Shown here: in pieces, positions 1 to 8,558 of the stretch | How positions within the stretch are numbered: the stretch's first letter is position 1 | Layout of the letters: every line of letters begins with the position of its first letter | NCBI GenBank assembly: GCA_020632795.1 | Contig: JACKEV010000009.1 | Span: forward strand, 846,892-910,891 | DNA from: Alphaproteobacteria bacterium | GTDB lineage: Bacteria; Myxococcota_A; UBA796; CAJQPC01 | Direction: 5' to 3' | DNA length: 64,000 nt | Translations under genes and position numbers: made by a program | Notes under the pieces: generated by a model | Databases searched by the model: none | The model's input: only the letters and a program-made list of their open reading frames with translations | Told to the model about the DNA's origin: nothing

Positions 1-1
1 C

Positions 2-139
2 GCCGACACCGCCCCCCTGGCCCAGGGCGCCGAGGTCTTCCTGCGCATGTGGGAGCGGGTGGAGGACCCCGGGCGCCGACGGGTGCTCAGGACCTTCGAC
101 CCGGACGCGGCGCGGGCGACGCTCACCGATCCGGGGTAG
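2..139 (+). CDS. C-terminal end of an unidentified protein (partial)
   Basis: An open frame enters the window from the left and stops at TAG (137-139). It gives 45 residues rich in Ala, Arg and Asp, including LRMWERVEDPG. No family is recognised from this tail. It converges on the next gene with a one-base gap, which fits a true gene end. Its start lies outside the window. Confidence 0.5.
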   Translation, partial: ADTAPLAQGAEVFLRMWERVEDPGRRRVLRTFDPDAARATLTDPG

Positions 140-140
140 C

Positions 141-953
141 TCAGCCCCCGCCGGCCGCCGCGAGCCGGGGCTCCAGCCGCGCCAGCGTCTCGGCGATGAG
201 CGCGCTGTGGTCGATCTGATCGGGATCGTAGGAGGGCGAGAGGTAGGGGCGGGCGTAGCGCGCCGCGAGCTGCCAGAGGGTCGCGTGGCCCGCCGCGAGC
301 CATGCGGCGCGGTCCTGCCGGCGCCGGGCGGCGCTGAAGCCCGGGTCCTGCCGGAGCAGGACGAGGGCGGTGTGGATCAGGGGTAGCCACATCAGCAGGG
401 ACGCGAGCACCAGCCCGAGCTGGCGGTGCCACCACGGCGCGCCGAGCGCCTGGTAGAGCCGAAAGGCGACGGCCTTGTGCTCCAGCTCCTCGACCCCGTG
501 CCACTCCCAGAGGTCGCGGTGCTCGGGCTCGGCGCCGTCCATCACCCGGTCCCGGAGCACGAGGTCCCCGAGGGAGGCGAAGTTGTGCTCCAGCGCCACC
601 ACGATGGAGAGCTGGAGCCGAGGGCGGCAGCGGCGCTCCACCCACCGCAGCAGCCGCTCCTGCCGCGCGACGCAGGGTTCGAAGCGGAGGCCCTGGGCGG
701 CCAGCGCGGCGTCGAAGCGGCGGTGGATGCGGCTGTGCTGGCTCTCCTGGCCGCAGAAGCCCCGCAGCGTGGCGTCCATCGCGGGCACCCGACCCCGAAG
801 GCGGCGGATGACTCGGACGCCGAAGCGCTCCATCGGGCCGATGACGATGCCGGCGGCGTCGAAGAAGCGGCTGACGGTGACGTTGCCGTTCAGCCAGGCG
901 CGGGGCGCGGCGGTCGGGGGGCGCACGTCGGGCTTGCGGACGGTGAGGGACAT
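141..953 (-). CDS. Predicted metal-dependent hydrolase (PF10118/COG3687 type)
   Basis: 270 residues from the ATG at 953. The sequence looks like the PF10118 'predicted metal-dependent hydrolase' family: a helical, ferritin-like fold with spaced Glu and His residues (GQESQHSRIHRRF near residue 70, ALEHNFAS, and WHGVEELEHKAVAF) that are the likely metal ligands. A hydrophobic helix (LVLASLLMWLPLIHTALVLL) lies in the C-terminal third. Biochemistry is not established for the family, so the substrate is unknown. The open frame extends further upstream, but that stretch is Arg/Pro/His-rich low-complexity sequence and is not believed. The gene diverges from the cupin gene. Confidence 0.75.
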   Translation of the reverse strand: MSLTVRKPDVRPPTAAPRAWLNGNVTVSRFFDAAGIVIGPMERFGVRVIRRLRGRVPAMDATLRGFCGQESQHSRIHRRFDAALAAQGLRFEPCVARQERLLRWVERRCRPRLQLSIVVALEHNFASLGDLVLRDRVMDGAEPEHRDLWEWHGVEELEHKAVAFRLYQALGAPWWHRQLGLVLASLLMWLPLIHTALVLLRQDPGFSAARRRQDRAAWLAAGHATLWQLAARYARPYLSPSYDPDQIDHSALIAETLARLEPRLAAAGGG

Positions 954-1103
954 GGGGGCTCCAGCATCGGGCGGCGGGCGCGGCGGCCCGTCCAGGTAGA
1001 CCTTACTCGGCTGGAGCGCGGCAGAGGTGCGCCTGTAAGGGCGCCAAATCGGGTCTGGGGCAGGGCCATGCCAGCATGATGCTCCCCACCCCACGGAGCA
1101 GGC

Positions 1104-1688
1104 ATGACAGACCCCGCGATGGGACCTTGTCCATCCCAGCCCTTCCAGGTCGACGCCGGGACCTCGGGCACGCTCACGGTGCTCGAGCGCGGCGGGCTGG
1201 CCCGCCCCTCGCGGCTGCGCATGACCCTGCCCGCCGGCTACGGCCACCCGGTCACCCAGCGTCACCCCCACCAGACCGAGCACATCCGCGTCCTCCGCGG
1301 CGTGATGCACGTCAACGTGGGCGGGGTCGAGCGGCGCCTGGGCCCCGGCGACACGGTGCTCATCCCCGCCGGGGCGTGGCACCGGTCGCGGACCCCCAGC
1401 GACTCGCCGGTGGAGATGGAGGTGGTGTTGACGCCGGGCATGGGCATCGACGAGATGTTCGGCCGCATGTTCACCGCCAAGCGGGGCACCCGGGGGCTCC
1501 GTCAGAGCCTCTCGATGCTGAACGTGCTCATGGCCTTCCCCGCCAACGTGCGCTTCCGCGGCCCGCTGCACGGGCTGTTCCGCCTGGTGGTCGGGCTGGG
1601 CCGCCGGTTCAGGCTGCTGGGGCCGATCCCCGAGATCGTCGTGTCGCCCGTGGCCCAGCGCCAGGCCGCCGCGGGGGGTGCGCCGTGA
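1104..1688 (+). CDS. Cupin-domain protein
   Basis: 194 residues. A small beta-barrel cupin runs from about residue 20 to 115: RHPHQTEHIRVLRGVMHV carries the His/Glu of cupin motif 1, and GDTVLIPAGAWHR carries the Gly, Pro and His of motif 2. A C-terminal basic and hydrophobic tail (about residues 130-194) is additional. GGAG just upstream of the ATG supports this start. The stop overlaps the GTG start of the next gene (GTGA), so the two are translationally coupled. The substrate is unknown; it may bind metal and act as a dioxygenase, isomerase or sensor partner of the membrane methyltransferase. Confidence 0.7.
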   Translation: MTDPAMGPCPSQPFQVDAGTSGTLTVLERGGLARPSRLRMTLPAGYGHPVTQRHPHQTEHIRVLRGVMHVNVGGVERRLGPGDTVLIPAGAWHRSRTPSDSPVEMEVVLTPGMGIDEMFGRMFTAKRGTRGLRQSLSMLNVLMAFPANVRFRGPLHGLFRLVVGLGRRFRLLGPIPEIVVSPVAQRQAAAGGAP

Positions 1689-2542
1689 ACCGGGCCCTCG
1701 CGCTGTCCTATGGCGTCGCCTGCCACGGGCTCTTCCTGGCCGGCTGCGGGATCATGAACCTCAACCTGTTCTTCGGGATGCAGCTCGGGGTCGGCCCGAC
1801 GGGGGCCTGGGCCGTGCCGTGGAACGCCCTGCTCATCGCCCAGTTCGTGGTCCTGCACTCCTGGCTCCTGTCCGGGGCGGGCAAGCGGGCCCTGCGCGCG
1901 CTGGTCCCCGCCCGGCTGGGCGGCCTGCTCGACACCACGGTCTTCGCCGCCCTGTCCTCGGCCCAGGTGGGGCTCCTCTTCGGGCTGTGGGCGCCGCTGC
2001 CCCTGCCCCACGTCGCCCTGTCCGGCGCGGCCTGGGCGGCGTCCGCGGTGGCCTTCGCCCTCGGCGGCGGCTTCCTGTTCGTGGCCCTGTGGGAGGCCAG
2101 CCTCGGCGTCCACCTGGGCTACACCGGCTGGACGGCGCTGTGGCGCGGGGATCGACCCCGCTACCCCCGGACCTTCGCCTCGACGGGGCTGCACGGGCGC
2201 ATCCGGCACCCCATCTACGTCGGCTTCATCCTGGTGATGTGGCTCGGGCCGGTCTGGAGCGTCGACAAGCTGCTGCTCGCGGTCCCGCTCACCGCGTACT
2301 GCCTGATGGGTCCCCGGCGCAAGGAGGCCCGCTACCTCGCCCGTCATGGCGCCGCCTACCGCGCGTACATGGCGCGGACGCCGGCCTTCCTGCCCTGGCC
2401 CGCCCAGCGGCCCGAGGTCCCGAGGATCCCCACACCATCGGCATCATGGAAGAGGATGACCCCGCCCGCGCGGCCGGCGATGCGCTGGCGGCCGGGCCGG
2501 GCGGTGGCGACGGTCAGCAGCGCGGCGACCCCGCCCCGGTAG
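1685..2542 (+). CDS. Membrane methyltransferase, NnrU/MddA/ICMT-like
   Basis: 285 residues starting at GTG 1685, which overlaps the cupin stop. About five to six hydrophobic segments are followed by the C-terminal signature of the isoprenylcysteine methyltransferase-like superfamily: GLHGRIRHPIYVGFILVMW, then a Glu/Arg region (RRKEARYL) and YRAYMARTPAF. In this superfamily the RHP.Y motif and the distal Glu help bind S-adenosylmethionine in the membrane. The N-terminal half resembles NnrU and methanethiol S-methyltransferase (MddA), so a small-thiol methyltransferase is possible but not shown. About 30 residues at the end are Arg/Pro-rich and cross 29 bp into the convergent gene. Confidence 0.7.
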   Translation: MNRALALSYGVACHGLFLAGCGIMNLNLFFGMQLGVGPTGAWAVPWNALLIAQFVVLHSWLLSGAGKRALRALVPARLGGLLDTTVFAALSSAQVGLLFGLWAPLPLPHVALSGAAWAASAVAFALGGGFLFVALWEASLGVHLGYTGWTALWRGDRPRYPRTFASTGLHGRIRHPIYVGFILVMWLGPVWSVDKLLLAVPLTAYCLMGPRRKEARYLARHGAAYRAYMARTPAFLPWPAQRPEVPRIPTPSASWKRMTPPARPAMRWRPGRAVATVSSAATPPR

Positions 2543-3599
2543 CGAGGCGCGCCCGCCGCGCGGCGACCTCCTCGGTGAAGCGTCGGTCGCGGGTGGACCC
2601 GTTCATGGTGACGGCCAGCGGCGCGATGGCGTCGAGCAGGGCGCGGGCGCGGGGGTGGTCGCGGCGGTCCAGGGCGACGTCGAGGGCGTCGCGGTGGGCG
2701 CGGTAGCGGGGGCGGTCGCCGAGGGGCTCGGCGAGGCGGAGGCGGCGCTCGGCGGCCGCGTGGGCCTCCTCCAACGCCCCGGTCGCCCGCAGCGCGGCGA
2801 CCAGGGCCGCCAGGGCGTCTCCCACCGCGCTCGGGCCCGCGCCCTCGGCGAGGGTGAGGGCGCGTCGGGCGAACCGAAGGGCCGAGGGGAGGTCGCCGCG
2901 GTCCAGGCAGACCCGGCTGAGGCCCCCCAGAGCGGCCCGGCGGGCGGAGGCCCCGGCGCGCGGGTCGTCGCGCACCTGCCGGTGCAGCGCCTCGGCCTCG
3001 TCCAGCCGGCTGAGCGCGCGCAGCACCTCGGCGTGGACGTGGCGCAGGGTGGAGCGGGGGAAGCCCGGGCTCTTCGGGTGGCGCGACCGGAGGGCGAGCG
3101 CCCGCGTCGAGGGGCCCAGCGCCTCCTCGGGGCGGCCGAGCTGGAGCAGCAGCGCGGCCCGCGAGGCGTCGAGGCTGTCCCTCCACGCCAGCCGACCGGT
3201 CTCGCGCAGCCGGGCCTCGCCCGCGTCGAGCACCCCGAAGAGGTCCTCCAGGGCGATGGGGGGCAGCTCCCGGGCGCAGGAGACCCAGCGCAGCGTCGCC
3301 TGGAGCAGGATGATGGAGGGCCCGGCCTCGCGCAGCGTCGACCAGGCGTGCGGGCGCCGGGAGAGATCGAGCAGCCAGGTGTCGTGGGCCAGGGCGGCGT
3401 CGGCCTGCCCGAGCCGCCAGAGGGCGTCAGCCCGCCGCGCCGCCGCCTGGAGCTGGAGGGTGAGCAGCGCCGGATCGGCGCGGGCCGCGTCGAGGGCGCG
3501 CCCGGCCAGCCGCGCCCGCTCGAACGCGCGCCCCTCGGCGTGGAGGAGGTCGGTCTCCTGAAGCAGGCGGGCGATGACGTCGCGGTCGCGCAGGGCCAT
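2514..3599 (-). CDS. Helical-repeat (TPR-like) protein downstream of the HSP90-like gene
   Basis: 361 residues, almost entirely amphipathic helices rich in Ala, Leu and Arg with TPR-like periodicity, such as ALWRLGQADAALAHDTWLL, LDEAEALHRQVRDDP, GDLPSALRFARRALTLAEGA and ATGALEEAHAAAERRL. No catalytic motif or signal peptide is seen. Its ATG overlaps the stop of the HSP90-like gene by one base (TGATG), so it is the eleventh and last gene of the N-ATPase transcript. TPR proteins are classic HSP90 partners; a co-chaperone role is inferred from this neighbour only. Its 3' end overlaps the convergent methyltransferase gene by 29 bp. Confidence 0.65.
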   Translation of the reverse strand: MALRDRDVIARLLQETDLLHAEGRAFERARLAGRALDAARADPALLTLQLQAAARRADALWRLGQADAALAHDTWLLDLSRRPHAWSTLREAGPSIILLQATLRWVSCARELPPIALEDLFGVLDAGEARLRETGRLAWRDSLDASRAALLLQLGRPEEALGPSTRALALRSRHPKSPGFPRSTLRHVHAEVLRALSRLDEAEALHRQVRDDPRAGASARRAALGGLSRVCLDRGDLPSALRFARRALTLAEGAGPSAVGDALAALVAALRATGALEEAHAAAERRLRLAEPLGDRPRYRAHRDALDVALDRRDHPRARALLDAIAPLAVTMNGSTRDRRFTEEVAARRARLATGAGSPRC

Positions 3600-5479
3600 C
3601 AGGGGTCGGCGTCCGGCGGGCTGTCCAGGCGGAGCAGCAGGCCGAGGATCCGCTCCAGTCGAGCGGCCGCCTGCTTGAGGTCCCAGACGCCCAGGTCCGG
3701 GTCGTCGAGCCGCCAGGCGTAGTCGTACAGCGCCGTGAGGGCGCCCACGGTCACGTCGTCGGTGAGGCGCCTGCGCTGGAGCAGGGCCTGGACGCCGGGG
3801 TTGGAGGCGTTGAGGTAGAGGGTCGGCGGCGGGCGACGCTGCAGGTGCAGGCCCTGCACGGCGCGCCGCAGGTAGAGCGGCGTGGACAGGTCGCTGAAGA
3901 CGGCCTTGAGGTGCCGGTGGGTCCGCGTGCGCGGGGGCTCGTAGCGGAGCGCGGGGAGCGTGGGGTCCGGGAAGCAGCGGACCTGGAGCGTGCAGTCGGG
4001 GTCGTCGACCGCCTGTCTGAACGCAGCCTCCAGCCGACGGGCGCGGACGGCGTCCGCCTTGGAGAGCGGCTCCAGCAGGGCCTCGGCGTCGCTCAGGTCG
4101 ACGCGCTGGAGGCGCATCCTGTCCGGCCAGCGCGCCGCGCACAGCGCCAGGAACCGCTCGGTCAGCGGGTCCGTGCAGGTGAAGGCGTCGGCCCCGGGGG
4201 GGCGCCGGAGCGCCAGCCGCTGCGCCGGGGAGCCGGGGTCGGTGAGGCAGAGGAGGACGCGCCGCCCCGCCTCGTCGGCCGGGCCCGCCTCCAGCAGGGC
4301 GTCGGACACGCTGCGCCGGCCCCGGAGGCTCTCCAGCGGGATGTCCAGGGCGACCTCGGCGATGAAGGCCTCCTGCTCGGGGCTGCTCCGGTCCAGGCAG
4401 GCGGCCATGAGGGGCCGGGCGTGGAGGCGCAGCGCGTCCTTGAAGCGCGCCGGGTCCTCGCGGGCGAGGTCGCGCAGGGCCGCCAGGAGGCAGCGCCCGA
4501 GCGCCTCGGCCAGGGCCTCGGTCGCCTCGTCGAACACCACGCCGTCGCGCGCGGCGGTGGGCGTGAGGCCGTCGCACGCGATGACGCCGTGGACGAACGA
4601 GGCCCAGGTCGGCAGGAGGTCGACGAGGCCCGAGGCGAGGTGCTGCCGGCGCCAGATGACGTCGAAGGTGCCTTGATCCAGGCCCTTGGACGGGCGCGGC
4701 CCCGGGATGGCCAGCACCCCCTGGACCCGCGCGCGCGTCGTCCAGGCCAGGGGCTCGTCCACCGGGATGACCAGCAGGTCGTCCTGCCTCGGCGAGCGGG
4801 CCGCCCAGGCCTGGCGCGCGGCGTCGGCGCGCTCCGGCCCGGTCAGGTCGTCCCGGCGCCACGGGGCGTGCACGGTGTTGACGGGCGCGGCGGCGCCCTG
4901 GACGTGGACGGGCACGCCGATGAAGTCGGCGTAGCGGCGCACCTGCGCCCCGAGGCCCTCGCCGTCCACGCGGGCGTCGTCCCGGAGGTGGAGGGTGACC
5001 CGGGTGCCGAGGGCCTCGCGGGTGCCCGGGGCGAGGTCGTAGGTGCTGTCGCCCCGGCACGACCACCGAATGGGCGGGGCGCCCGGCGCCCGGCTCTCGA
5101 TGACCACCCGGTCGGCGACCTGGAAGGCGCAGAGCAGGGCGAGGCCGGCGTCGTCGAGGCGGGTTTCGGGGCCATCGTCCTCGGGCTCGTCCGCGCTGGC
5201 GGGGCCCAGGGTGCCGAGGGCGGCGTGGGCCTCCGCCTCGGTGAGGCCGCAGCCGTCGTCGGAGACGGTGAGGTGGTCGCCGTTCGCGGCCAGGAGCACG
5301 TCGATCCGACCGACGGGCGGGGGCTCGCCGCGGGCCTCGGCCAGCGCCCGGCGGCGCTCGATGGCCCCTTGGGCGAGCCGGATCAGCTCGCGCAGGCAGC
5401 GCTCCGGCTCGGCCTGGAGCTGCCGGCCGAGCAGGGTCAGGAGCCCTGGGCGCTGGAGCCGGATGGGATGGGTCGTCAT
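3599..5479 (-). CDS. Divergent HSP90/HtpG-like ATPase
   Basis: 626 residues, near HtpG length. The GHKL fold is recognisable: RELI with the catalytic-type Glu31, VSDDGCG (Asp74, Gly76, Gly78) in place of the usual DNGIG motif, and CAFQVADRVVIESR matching the HtpG strand after the glycine-rich loop. The middle domain keeps the FVHGVIACDGLTPTAARDG segment, whose Arg aligns with the catalytic Arg of the NVSRE motif. Several ATP-site residues differ: the usual Asn after the Glu is Leu35, and GQFGVGFYS is degraded to DDAGLALLC. It may bind or hydrolyse nucleotide weakly. The start overlaps the atpG stop (ATGA), so it is coupled to the ATPase operon. Confidence 0.8.
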   Translation of the reverse strand: MTTHPIRLQRPGLLTLLGRQLQAEPERCLRELIRLAQGAIERRRALAEARGEPPPVGRIDVLLAANGDHLTVSDDGCGLTEAEAHAALGTLGPASADEPEDDGPETRLDDAGLALLCAFQVADRVVIESRAPGAPPIRWSCRGDSTYDLAPGTREALGTRVTLHLRDDARVDGEGLGAQVRRYADFIGVPVHVQGAAAPVNTVHAPWRRDDLTGPERADAARQAWAARSPRQDDLLVIPVDEPLAWTTRARVQGVLAIPGPRPSKGLDQGTFDVIWRRQHLASGLVDLLPTWASFVHGVIACDGLTPTAARDGVVFDEATEALAEALGRCLLAALRDLAREDPARFKDALRLHARPLMAACLDRSSPEQEAFIAEVALDIPLESLRGRRSVSDALLEAGPADEAGRRVLLCLTDPGSPAQRLALRRPPGADAFTCTDPLTERFLALCAARWPDRMRLQRVDLSDAEALLEPLSKADAVRARRLEAAFRQAVDDPDCTLQVRCFPDPTLPALRYEPPRTRTHRHLKAVFSDLSTPLYLRRAVQGLHLQRRPPPTLYLNASNPGVQALLQRRRLTDDVTVGALTALYDYAWRLDDPDLGVWDLKQAAARLERILGLLLRLDSPPDADP

Positions 5480-6270
5480 GCGCGGCGGCCGGCGGTCAGC
5501 TCCAGCAGCTCCTGGGTGATGGAGGCCTGGCGCAGGGCGCGCCACTGGTAGCGTAGCTCGTCGAGCTGGCGGTCGCAGGCCCGGCGCGCGGCCTCGGCGG
5601 CGGTCAGGCGCGCCCGGACCTCCGCCCGCAGCGCCTCGGCCAGGGCCACGGCGAGCCGCCCCGCCACCAGCTCGCCGACGGCGGCCTCCAGGACCTCCTC
5701 CGGGGGCAGGAAGGTCTCCGGGGGCTCGGTCACCGGCGCGACGGCCCCGGCGAGCAGCACCGAGCGGCGCAGGGTGGGGGTGCCCCGGTCGGGGTGCAGC
5801 AGCACGACCATCGGCCGCGGCGCGGCGAGGATCTGCGTCGCCAGCCGGTCCGCGCAGACGCCCAGCTCGCCGGCCGTGCTGGCGGCCCCGACCTCGAACG
5901 CCACCCGGTCCGCCACCGAGGGGAGCTGCCGGGCGACCTCGATCAGGCGGGCGCCCGCCAGGCCCACGGCGCCGGTCTCGGGGAGCTGGTCGAGCAGCAT
6001 GCGGGCCAATGGGCCGCAGAAGGCGCGCTCGGGGCCGACCAGGACCCAGAGCACGTCGGGGTCCTCGTGGTCGATGTGCGGCTCCCCGGCCAGCCGGGCG
6101 ACGATGGACGCGGCGGTGTCGAAGTAGGCGCCGGCCTCGGCGGCGGCGGCCTCGGCATGGGGCTGCTGCGCCCGCGCCAGGGCCCACACCGCCCGCATGA
6201 CCTGCTGGACCGCCTCGACCGCCGACAGACGCTGCTCGAGCCGCCCCAGGTCGCGGACCGGCTCAGGCAT
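5476..6270 (-). CDS. atpG: N-ATPase gamma subunit (central stalk)
   Basis: 264 residues. The N-terminal helix (VRDLGRLEQRLSAVEAVQQVMRAVWALARA) and the C-terminal helix (ACDRQLDELRYQWRALRQASITQELLELTAG) are the antiparallel coiled-coil shaft of gamma subunits, and the ITQELLE ending is typical. The central Rossmann-like part includes VLVGPERAFCGPL, corresponding to the SDRGLCG region. The sequence is more divergent than in housekeeping F-ATPases, as is usual for N-ATPases. It transmits rotation between the alpha3-beta3 head and the c-ring. It overlaps atpA by 8 bp and the HSP90-like gene by 4 bp. Confidence 0.9.
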   Translation of the reverse strand: MPEPVRDLGRLEQRLSAVEAVQQVMRAVWALARAQQPHAEAAAAEAGAYFDTAASIVARLAGEPHIDHEDPDVLWVLVGPERAFCGPLARMLLDQLPETGAVGLAGARLIEVARQLPSVADRVAFEVGAASTAGELGVCADRLATQILAAPRPMVVLLHPDRGTPTLRRSVLLAGAVAPVTEPPETFLPPEEVLEAAVGELVAGRLAVALAEALRAEVRARLTAAEAARRACDRQLDELRYQWRALRQASITQELLELTAGRRA

Positions 6271-7801
6271 TGGCGGGCTCCGCCGGCCACCGGGCCTCGA
6301 CCACCCGGTCCACCAGCGCGAACAGGCGCGCCTCGTCGGGCTCGGACAGGACGACCTCCTCCCCGAGCCGGGTCGCGAGGCCGCCGTCCAGCGCGCGCAG
6401 GGCCTCGGGCAGCGTCCGGGCGAACTCGCCCAGCTCGTCCTCGGGGATGCGCAGCAGCGCCTCGGCCCGGGAGGCCAGGGCCAGCCGGGCCAGCTCCTCG
6501 AACTCGGTGAGGGCCTCCAGCCGGGGGGCGCGGAGCAGGCGGCGCAGGCGACGCCCCAGCGCAAGCCGGCGGCTGGCGGACGCCTCCAGCCGCGTGCCCA
6601 CCCGGGAGAAGGACTCCAGCTCGAGGAAGGCCGCGTAGTCCAGGCGCAGCTTGCCGGCGAGGCGGCGGAAGGCCTGGGCCTGGGTCTTGCCCCCGACCCG
6701 GCTCACCGACAGCCCCGCGTCGATGGCCGGGCGCTCCCCGGCGGCGAACAGCGGTCGGGAGAGCACGAGCTGGCCGTCGGTGATGGCGATGAGGTTGGTC
6801 GGGATGTAGGCCGACATCCGCCCGTCCTCGGTCGTGGCGATGGGCAGGGCGGTGAGCGAGCCGCCGCCCAGCTCGTTGTTGAGCTGGGTGGCCCGCTCCA
6901 GCAGCCGGCTGTGGAGGTAGAACACGTCCCCGGGGTAGGCCTCGCGGCCGGGGGGGCGCCCGAGCAGCAGCGACAGCTCGCGCCAGGCGACGGCGTGGGC
7001 GGTCAGCTCGTCGTACACGATGAGCGCGTGCTCACCGCGATCACGGAAGTGCTCGGCCACGGTGGTGCCTGCGTAGGGGGCGAGGGTGCGCAGCGCCGGG
7101 CTGGCGTCCTCGGGGACCGCCACCACGACCCAGTGCCCGCCGCCCCTGCGCAGCGCGTCGACCACCCGCCAGATCTCGGCCCGGCGCCGCCCGATGGCGA
7201 CGTAGACGCAGATCACCTCGGTGTTCGCCTGGCGCAGCATCGCGCTGAGGGCGAGGGAGGTCTTGCCGGTGCCCTCGTCGCCGAGGATCAGCTCCCGCTG
7301 GCCCCGGCCCACCGGGAACATGGCGTCGATGGCGAGGATCCCCGTGTACAGGGGCCGGTGCACGGCGGCGCGGGCGTGGATGGGCGGGGCAGGGCGCTCG
7401 AGCAGCGCGGGGCGGAGGGTCCCGACCAGGGCCTCGCCGTCCAGCGGGCGGCCCAGCGGATCGATGACCCGCCCCAGCAGGGCCCGGCCCACCGGCAGGG
7501 AGGCCAGCGCGCCGGTGCGCTGGACCCGGTCGCCCTCCCGGACCGTGTCGGCGGCGTCGAGCACGGCGGCCTGGACCGCGTCGCGCTCCAAGCCGAGCAC
7601 GAGGGCGGTGGCCCGCTGGCCCACCCGGAGCATCTCCTCGTTGCGCGCCCCAGGCAGGCCAGCGACGCGCAGCACGCCATCACGCACGGAGAGCACCCGA
7701 CCGACCTCGCGGAAGCGCACCGTCGGCCGGTAGCGCTCCGCGGCGCGGGCGAGGGCCTCGGCGGCCTCGTTGGCGGTCTCCTTCAGGCGCGGGTCGATCA
7801 T
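6263..7801 (-). CDS. atpA: N-ATPase alpha subunit
   Basis: 512 residues. A beta-barrel N-terminus is followed by the nucleotide-binding domain with P-loop GDEGTGKT (174-181). The segment containing VSRVGGKTQ provides the Arg finger of alpha subunits, where housekeeping enzymes have VSRVGGAAQ. LDPLGRPLDG-type and YIPTNLIAITDGQ motifs are present. It forms the non-catalytic sites of the alpha3-beta3 hexamer. The start overlaps atpF by 4 bp (ATGA). Position seven of eight between atpF and atpG-proximal genes matches the known N-ATPase order. Confidence 0.95.
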   Translation of the reverse strand: MIDPRLKETANEAAEALARAAERYRPTVRFREVGRVLSVRDGVLRVAGLPGARNEEMLRVGQRATALVLGLERDAVQAAVLDAADTVREGDRVQRTGALASLPVGRALLGRVIDPLGRPLDGEALVGTLRPALLERPAPPIHARAAVHRPLYTGILAIDAMFPVGRGQRELILGDEGTGKTSLALSAMLRQANTEVICVYVAIGRRRAEIWRVVDALRRGGGHWVVVAVPEDASPALRTLAPYAGTTVAEHFRDRGEHALIVYDELTAHAVAWRELSLLLGRPPGREAYPGDVFYLHSRLLERATQLNNELGGGSLTALPIATTEDGRMSAYIPTNLIAITDGQLVLSRPLFAAGERPAIDAGLSVSRVGGKTQAQAFRRLAGKLRLDYAAFLELESFSRVGTRLEASASRRLALGRRLRRLLRAPRLEALTEFEELARLALASRAEALLRIPEDELGEFARTLPEALRALDGGLATRLGEEVVLSEPDEARLFALVDRVVEARWPAEPANA

Positions 7802-8553
7802 GCCTCGGCCCCGTCGGCGAGCTGGCGCCTTGCCTCCTCCCGCAGCAGCTCGAGCTGGCCGGCGACGGTGGCGTCGAACACCCGGTCGCCGACGGCGAGG
7901 GTGACCCCCGCGCCCAGGCGCTCGTCCTCGGACACCGTCAGGCGCACGGTGCTCTTCGTCGCCGCCTCCAGGGCGCGCCGCAGGCCCTCGCGGTCCTCGT
8001 TCGGAGGCAGCCGGGCGAAGGTGGCCTCGGCCTTGAGCACGCCGTCGACGACCGCCTCCTGCAGCTCGGCGGCGCGGTCGGCCACGCTGTCGGTCAGGCG
8101 GGCGACCAGGGCCTGGTGCGCCCCCTCGGGCACCAGCTCCAGCAGCAGCCGTCCGGCGACCTCGGCCCCGCGGTCGATGGCGACGTGCCGCACCCACCCC
8201 AGCGCGGCCTCCCGCTCGGCCTCCAGCAGGGACTGCACCCGGGCGCGCTCGGTGGCGGCGTCCTCCCGGGCGCGGGCCAGCAACTTCGCCTTCTCGGCGG
8301 CGGCCTCCACGGTGGCCTCGGCCACGATGCGCACGCGCAGCTCGTCGAGCTGGCGGTCGCGGGCGTCCAGCTCGGCGGCCCGGGTGTCGACCAGGGCGAG
8401 CTGCTCGGCGGCCCGGGTCCGCGCGGTGGCGATCTCGTCGCGGCGGGCCAGCACGCCGTCGCGCACGGGGCGGTATACGTAGCGCTGCAGCAGGAACGCC
8501 AGCACCACGAAGTTGACCAGCTCGAACAGGAAGGTGGTCAGGTTGAAGCCCAT
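7798..8553 (-). CDS. atpF: N-ATPase b subunit with delta-like C-terminal domain
   Basis: 251 residues. One N-terminal membrane segment (LFELVNFVVLAFLLQRYVY, about 9-27) leads into a long charged coiled coil (about 30-130) and then a globular part whose end (TKSTVRLTVSEDERLGAGVTLAVGDRVFDATVAGQLELL) resembles the C-terminus of the delta/OSCP subunit. No separate atpH lies in the operon, and N-ATPases are known to lack one, so this protein probably serves as both b and delta stator. The start is 5 bp after the atpE stop and its end overlaps atpA (ATGA). Confidence 0.9.
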   Translation of the reverse strand: MGFNLTTFLFELVNFVVLAFLLQRYVYRPVRDGVLARRDEIATARTRAAEQLALVDTRAAELDARDRQLDELRVRIVAEATVEAAAEKAKLLARAREDAATERARVQSLLEAEREAALGWVRHVAIDRGAEVAGRLLLELVPEGAHQALVARLTDSVADRAAELQEAVVDGVLKAEATFARLPPNEDREGLRRALEAATKSTVRLTVSEDERLGAGVTLAVGDRVFDATVAGQLELLREEARRQLADGAEA

Positions 8554-8558
8554 GAAAC

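Noticed and set aside
141..1571. 476-residue reading on the minus strand covering the first gene and the cupin region
   Set aside because: Only the part from ATG 953 looks like a protein; the extension is His/Arg/Pro-rich and lies antisense to the cupin gene.
3845..5551. Long plus-strand open frame opposite the HSP90-like gene
   Set aside because: Composition (Val/Gly/Arg-rich, no motif) is that of an antisense shadow in high-GC DNA; the minus strand has clear family motifs and coupled starts.
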